A DNA stretch of 64,000 nt from Microcebus murinus. Taxonomy: Eukaryota; Chordata; Mammalia; Primates; Cheirogaleidae. The translations under genes were made by a program, and so were the position numbers. The notes under the pieces are model-generated. The model was given only the letters and a program-made list of their open reading frames with translations. It searched no databases and was not told where the DNA came from. Of the stretch, positions 59,325-64,000 are shown in pieces. The stretch spans positions 70,418,890 through 70,482,889 of the forward strand of contig NC_134119.1 in the NCBI RefSeq assembly GCF_040939455.1. The letters run 5' to 3'. Within the stretch, counting starts at the first letter, position 1. The number at the start of each line of letters is the position of its first letter.

Positions 59325-60787
59325 GTCGATCAGTTGTTGTTTCTTTTCTTTAGGTTTTTGTTTGGGTATTCACACACCTCGTTTAGTTTCTGAGCCAGTA
59401 GGTGGTGTCTGTAGGTGAGATTTGACCACTCCTTGTATAATGAGTCAGTGGGTGCTGTGAAAAGGGTGTGCAGGATTTTCTCCTTGTCAGTAGGTGGCAC
59501 TTGCTTGGAGGAACAGGCTATGCTGTTATTTTTATGACCTGTGGCCAGCTCTTGTTCCTCTAGAGAGGCACTCTAGTGCCTCAGGTGGTGGGTGGGGCCC
59601 TGGGACTTCTAGGTGTGTTCTTTTCTGTCCCTCAGTGAGGGCTGGTCTGGGAGTGAGTCTGGGCAGAGCTGGGTTGGGTAAGCCTGCCCTCAGGCACCAC
59701 CAATGTCGTTAGCAGGCTTCAAAGTTCTGTTCTCTGCTTCTGGGAAAAGCTCTCAGGAAGGAGCTGAAATGGCCCCACTCAGTCAGAAAGTCTACGTGTG
59801 GGGGTGGGGCTAAGGCCTGCAGTCTGGAGTGGGCCTCGCTTCTTTCCACCGTCCCCAACTCCATGGCTACTGCTGGGCCTCTGCCAGCAGGCCAGACCTC
59901 ACGCCACTGGGCCTCCCTCTTGAGAGGAGGGTTACCCTCTAAGACGCTGATCTGCCCCTGAAGGCACACACACCTCAGTAGGCTGTTTGCATATCCTTTC
60001 TGTGTCGTGGAGAATGCGAGACCTCCGTGCACAGGATCTGGTCTGCAGGTCTGACCTCTTGGTCCCAGAGTTCAAACTATATCCCCACCAGGAAGAGGAG
60101 TGCCAATCTCAATTCACCCACAGGGAGCCCACGCTGGGTCTATGTCTCTCAGCCTCAGGGTCTGCCCCGTTCTCCTGGGATCACCGTGCCAGCAGCACCT
60201 GGCAGGGCTGGTGGGTAGGGAGCTCACAGTCTGAGTTCCCCTTAGTCTGCTGTAGGGCCCCAAAAGGGAAGGTCCTGTTCCCTGGAGGTGCCTCCGGCTG
60301 GTGGCTATATTGTCTCTCTCGGCAGCCGCGGATAGGGTCAGGGGAGGGGAGAATGAGGCAATATGGCGCCTGCCACACTGCTTGGGTCTGTGCACAGAGG
60401 TGCCCCAGGGCAGTTGGGAGCCTGGTATTGGGTCCCCTACTGGCTTGCCGCTCAGTGGCGGCTGTCGTCTCTGGGCTCGTGTCCACAGGTCTCTCCACCC
60501 GCTGGGGAGCCCACCAGCAGTCCGGGATGCACAGGAGAGGAAAGTTAACTGCTGCACCTACCCTTGCCGCTGGTCTCCAGGCTGCTCCGGAGGTCTCTGC
60601 TTCCAGTTCTCCTCCACAACCTCCTTCCATGGAGTCTCTCGTGGTCTCAGGTACCCCTCCTTCCAACCCTCATCCAATGTAGGCTCGTCTTCTTGCTTCT
60701 TTCTTCTAATTTCTGCTAGAATCTGTCTTCTCTGCAGAGAAACTGTGTCTGGCGGTGTTTCTCGTCTGCCATCTTGATTCAATCCCC
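59325..60787 (-). promoter_or_regulatory. L1 5'UTR of outer element
   Basis: About 1.46 kb, GC-rich. Read on -, it starts GGGGATTGAATCAAGATGGC, a classic L1 5' terminus with a YY1-type AAGATGGC. It lacks the 295-bp monomers of the inner element but shares a CCGCTGGTCTCCAGGCTG / CCAGCAGTCCGGGATG module (about 60500-60600) with the inner element's ORF1-proximal region (about 55135-55235). Confidence 0.75.
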
Positions 60788-60799
60788 TAGAAATATTCT

Positions 60800-61625
60800 G
60801 ATTCCATTCTTTTAGTTATTTTAAAGTGTATCCCAATTATTGTTGATTTTAGCCACTTTATTGTTCTATCAAATAGTGCTCATTCTATCTAACTATATTT
60901 TTGCACCTATTATCCATCCCCACTTTCTCCCCCTCCAATTTCCCTTCCCAGCCTCTGGTAACCATCATTCTACTCTCTGTCTCCATGAGATCGACTGTTT
61001 TTAATATTTAGCTCCCACATCTGAGTGAAAACATGAGAGATTTGTCTTCCTATGCCTGGCTTATTTCACTCAACATAATGTCCTCCAGGTTGTTGTGGCA
61101 AATGGCAGGATTGTCTCATTTTTTTAAGGCTGAATGCTGTGGATATACCACATTTTCTTTATCCCTGTATCCCTTGACAGATACTTACGTTGATTCCATA
61201 TCTTTGCCATTGTAAGTGATGCTGCAATGAACACTGAAATACAGATGTGCCTTCGACATATTGATTTCAGTTCTTTTGGTTATATGCCCAGTAGGGAGAT
61301 TGCTGGATCATATGGAATTCTATTTATAATTTTTTTTGAGGAAGCGCCGTACCGTTTTCCATAATTGCTGTATTAATGTCCATTCCCACCCTCGGTGTAC
61401 AAGGGCTCCCTTTTCCTTGCATCCTCTCCAACAGTGGTTATCTTTTGTATCTTGGTTGTTTTTTTTTTCTTTTATTTATTTTTCTTTAAATTTTATTTTT
61501 TCATTTACTTCTCTTTTCTGTATCTTTTGTATTTTTGTGAGAGTCATTCTAACAGGTGCGAGGTGACGGCTTGTGTGGCTGAGATTTGCGTTTCCCTGGT
61601 GATCAGTGGTGATGAGCATCTTGTC
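60800..61625 (-). mobile_element. Host L1M, right portion
   Basis: Continuation of the element at 49700-49844: CATTCTATCTAACTATATTT, CCTCTGGTAACCATCATTCT, CATCTGAGTGAAAACATGAG, then ORF2-end blocks (ATGCCCAGTAGGGAGATTGC, TGAGATTTGCGTTTCCCTGG). Confidence 0.8.
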
Positions 61626-61789
61626 ACACAGCCATGGGCAGAGAACCAGGGCTTCTCGAGGACGACGGCCACGCTGATGCACCTGCACGTCTCTGGTGCA
61701 CAGCCAGAGCCAGCTTTGGGTCGGCTGTCACGACACACTTGACAAGAGGAAGGAGGAAACTATGGAGCGGATGGATAGGGCATCTCGCA
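61626..61789. other. Short unique spacer
   Basis: CpG-containing sequence between two L1M pieces; nothing recognised. Confidence 0.4.
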
Positions 61790-62497
61790 TTCATTTTGTC
61801 TCATATCTATTTTATTTATTTTTTGACAATTATAATTGTGCGGTAGGTATAATTTATGTGATGAAAGATGTATACAGTGTAGAATGAGTGGCTCCAGTTA
61901 ATTAACATAACCATCACCTTAAATATTTGTCATTTATTTCTCCTATATAACCGCAACTTTGTATCCTTTGACCAGCCTCTGTCCAACTCCTCCCCCAACC
62001 CCTGGTAATCCCCGTTCTACTTCTGTTTCTATAAGTCCAACTGTTTTAGATTCCACACATAAGTGCGATAATGAAGTATTTTTCTTTCTGCGCCTGGCTT
62101 TATCTCACTTAACGTAATGTCCTCCAGCTGCATCCATGTGTGGAAAAAATACAATTTTCTTCTTTTGTTGAGGCTGAATAGTGTATATCTTCCACATTTG
62201 TATATGGCAGATGTACAAATATCTGCCCATTGTGTATATCTGTCACATTTTCTTTTTCTTTTTTTTTTTCATTGTATGGGTGTACCGTGTTTATTTAACC
62301 AATCCCTTTTGACAGATGCTGGCTGGAGTGCTTTCAAGTATGTGCTTTTCTCCCCCACAACTGCTTTTGGGTTTCTTTCTCTCTCTCTTTTTTTTTTTCT
62401 TTTTGTGCTGTTATGAACAGTGCTTTGGACAGCGCCTGTGCAAATGTTTCTTGGGAACTTGCTTGGTCAAAGGGTGTGAACCACTGACATTTAGTGT
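61790..62497 (-). mobile_element. Second ancient L1M 3' region
   Basis: AACATAACCATCACCTTAAA, CCCCTGGTAATCCCCGTTCT, CACTTAACGTAATGTCCTCC and CTGTTATGAACAGTGCTTTG follow the order of an L1M 3'UTR and ORF2 end on -. Contains T-rich expansions near 62250-62270 and 62385-62400. Confidence 0.6.
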
Positions 62498-62660
62498 TAT
62501 TTTTTTATTTGGGGGGACCAGAGCTCACTCTAGCGCCCAGGCTAGAGAGCAGTGGCATCATCAGAGCTCACTGCAGCCTCAAACTCCTGGGTTCAAGCAA
62601 TCCTCCCACTTCAGCCTCCCAAAGTGATGGGGTTACAGGTGTGGGCCACTGCACCCGGCC
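62498..62660 (-). mobile_element. Alu monomer (FLAM-like)
   Basis: A reverse-strand monomer: GAGCTCACTCTAGCGCCCAG to CCACTGCACCCGGCC. No second arm. Confidence 0.8.
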
Positions 62661-62692
62661 TTCCACATCATGGCTTGAGAGCTCATGTCTTG

Positions 62693-62743
62693 GTTAGCAC
62701 GGTGGCTCACGCCTGTAACCCCAGCACTCTGGGAGGCCAAGGG
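62693..62743 (+). mobile_element. Alu 5' stub
   Basis: About 50 bp of Alu left-arm start (CACGGTGGCTCACGCCTGTA, CACTCTGGGAGGCCAAGG), then L1-like sequence. Having a 5' end without a 3' end is unusual for Alu. It faces the 5' end of the monomer at 62660. Confidence 0.75.
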
Positions 62744-62966
62744 GACACATTTTCTTTATCCATTCATTCACTGATAGGCACATGTGTTGATTTTATATTT
62801 TGAACAATGCTGCATTCATTGTCAATTTATGGAGCTCCTACTATGTCAAATAAGGTTATAGTTGCTGGATGTACAGCAGTGAGGAAGTCAGACCAAAAAA
62901 AAAAAATTCCTGCTCTTGTGAATCTTATGCTCCTGGGAAGAAAGGCAGATGATAAACCAGTAAATC
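62744..62966. other. L1M-like trace then unique sequence
   Basis: ACACATTTTCTTTATCCATT and GAACAATGCTGCATTC are L1M ORF2-end-like on -. An A-run lies at 62895-62906. No gene. Confidence 0.45.
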
Positions 62967-63187
62967 AGAGTTTCTCAACCTTGGCACCACCAACATTTTG
63001 GGGCAGAACCATTCTTTCTGCGTAGGGCTGTCCTTTGCATGGCAGGATGTTAAGCAGCACCCTGTGGCTTCAACCCACTGGACCCCAGTAACATCCTCCC
63101 CTTGCAGCTGTAGCAACCAAAGACATTCACAGATATTGCCAAGTGTTCCCTGGGGAACAAAGCCACCCTGTTTGGGAACCACTGCTG
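62967..63187 (+). mobile_element. MER5A-like hAT element
   Basis: Near complete: CAGAGTTTCTCAACCTTGGC at the left, AGGGCTGTCCTTTGCATGGC and AAGTGTTCCCTGGGGAACAA inside, TTTGGGAACCACTGCTG at the right. Terminal sequences are the inverted repeats typical of this nonautonomous Charlie-group element. Confidence 0.85.
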
Positions 63188-64000
63188 TAAGGAAACAAAT
63201 AAGATCATTCCAGCTGTGCAGTCATTCAACAAGTTTTTGCTGCGTGTGAGCTGCGTGCTGGGCGTCATTCTACACACTGAAGATGCAAAGAGGGAACCAG
63301 CCAAAGCCCAGCCTCACCCACGTGCCCACTTTACAGAAGACGGAACAAGTTTTGCAGAGCCAAAATACCCAGGCCAAGCAGTGGCCACACTAGAGCACAC
63401 TGAAAAATATTTTCGTCTCTGACAACTCCAGGATGTGTTTTTCTCAGCATGATGACAGAGCCGCTGCCCCTGGGAGGGAAGTACCTGCAAGACCATCAGC
63501 TTCTTTTCTAATGAGTTCAACAACTCAGAAAGTTTCTGCATAAATTCCCAGGCCAACCTGGGCTTGCCTGATTCTAACCAACTCAGAGACCCTGGTCCCC
63601 AAGGCTGCGGAAGGCTAGAAGGAGGCCAATTAGCGCACCTCCTCCTGGCTCCACCTGCTCCCCTGCACCCAGGGGACCTTGTGGGCATCCTCATGGGCCC
63701 TGAGTGAGCTTGCAGAGTTCTCTTCCTGGGGGACTCACTGAGAGTTTCACCTTAATGAGGCTTTCCTTAGCCTTAGAGGAATGTGTGTTGTGCCGAACTA
63801 AATTGATGTGGGGCTCCTGGAGTCTCCAGCTTCTCTAGCAGCTGAGCGGATCTCACTGGGCACCAGAGGCTTCAAAGGGAGGTCACTTGCGGCTGCCGCA
63901 ATCACCACCACTGAATTCGTGTCATATTCCTCAACAAGCGCCCGTGGCTGTCAGCATGAACTTAACGCGCTCCCAAGGGAGCCGTGCTGAAGGTGTGTGC
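63188..64000. other. Intergenic, with an ancient repeat trace
   Basis: 63220-63310 resembles the dispersed ancient repeat with TTCAACAAGT...GTGCTGGGCGTCATTCTACA. The remainder is unique-looking. No complete gene; the window ends here. Confidence 0.45.

Larger units (their letters stand above)
49857..60787 (-). mobile_element. 10.9-kb composite of two L1s inside one target-site duplication
   Basis: A single perfect 12-bp duplication, TAGAAATATTCT, lies at 49845-49856 and 60788-60799. Between them, on -, are from 5' to 3': an L1 5'UTR, ORF1 and the ORF2 endonuclease region (60787 to about 56893), then a second complete L1 layout with its own 5'UTR, ORF1, ORF2, 3'UTR and poly(A) (about 56892 to 49857). 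The host L1M resumes exactly on the far side. All ORFs are broken. Confidence 0.85.

Noticed and set aside
60114..60777. Overlapping open frames of 147-231 codons as genes
   Set aside because: They lie in the GC-rich 5'UTR of the outer L1; size is explained by base composition.

Overview
This is nuclear DNA from a strepsirrhine primate, most likely a Malagasy lemur. The evidence is the Alu family: several copies have a dimeric Alu with an AT-rich linker containing a TTGGCCAACTAATATATATA-type sequence, and a right arm reading CTAGGCTGACGCCACGGCAC. That form is characteristic of lemurs. No galago-type tRNA-Alu hybrids were seen. The window also carries primate-range L1, MER5A, L2 and MIR signatures. 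There are no bacterial operons, CRISPR arrays, tRNAs or rRNAs.

Genes. The only convincing protein-coding genes are two closely related, GC-rich, intronless-CDS olfactory receptors (ORs) resembling family 6. They sit tail to tail: 10824-11840 on + (338 codons, with an extended C-tail and altered motifs) and 17776-18714 on - (312 codons, fully canonical). A third OR, from a different subfamily, survives as a frameshifted 3' fragment at about 31128-31812 on -. Its 5' half is missing, and a 0.7-kb GC-rich minisatellite lies where it should be. Each intact OR would act alone as an odorant-gated GPCR in a sensory neuron, so there is no operon-like cooperation.

Layout. 1-10.4 kb: Alus, a decayed L1 and unique sequence. 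10.8-18.7 kb: the OR pair, with L1, Alu, MER5A and DNA-transposon fragments between them. 18.7-31 kb: MIR, L2 and L1M debris, candidate LTRs and nested Alus. 31-36.5 kb: OR pseudogene, a 19/26-bp minisatellite and a 27-bp x 13 minisatellite. 36.5-43.4 kb: mostly unique, with two copies of a Tc1/mariner-like nonautonomous transposon. 43.4-62.8 kb: a block made almost entirely of L1, including a 5'-inverted L1 and a 10.9-kb composite of two L1s inside one target-site duplication. 62.8-64 kb: MER5A, an L2-like remnant and unique sequence.

Most notable observations: (i) a 267-bp tract with one mismatch between the two otherwise divergent inverted ORs, implying recent gene conversion; (ii) the L1-in-L1 composite bounded by a single 12-bp target-site duplication; (iii) an L1 5'UTR built of about three 295-bp tandem monomers; (iv) three copies of a TA-flanked transposon carrying a transposase-like C-terminal tail, one of them holding a tiny 22-nt poly(A) retro-insertion. 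Repeat family names are from memory of consensus sequences, not from a database search. Boundaries of ancient repeats are approximate.
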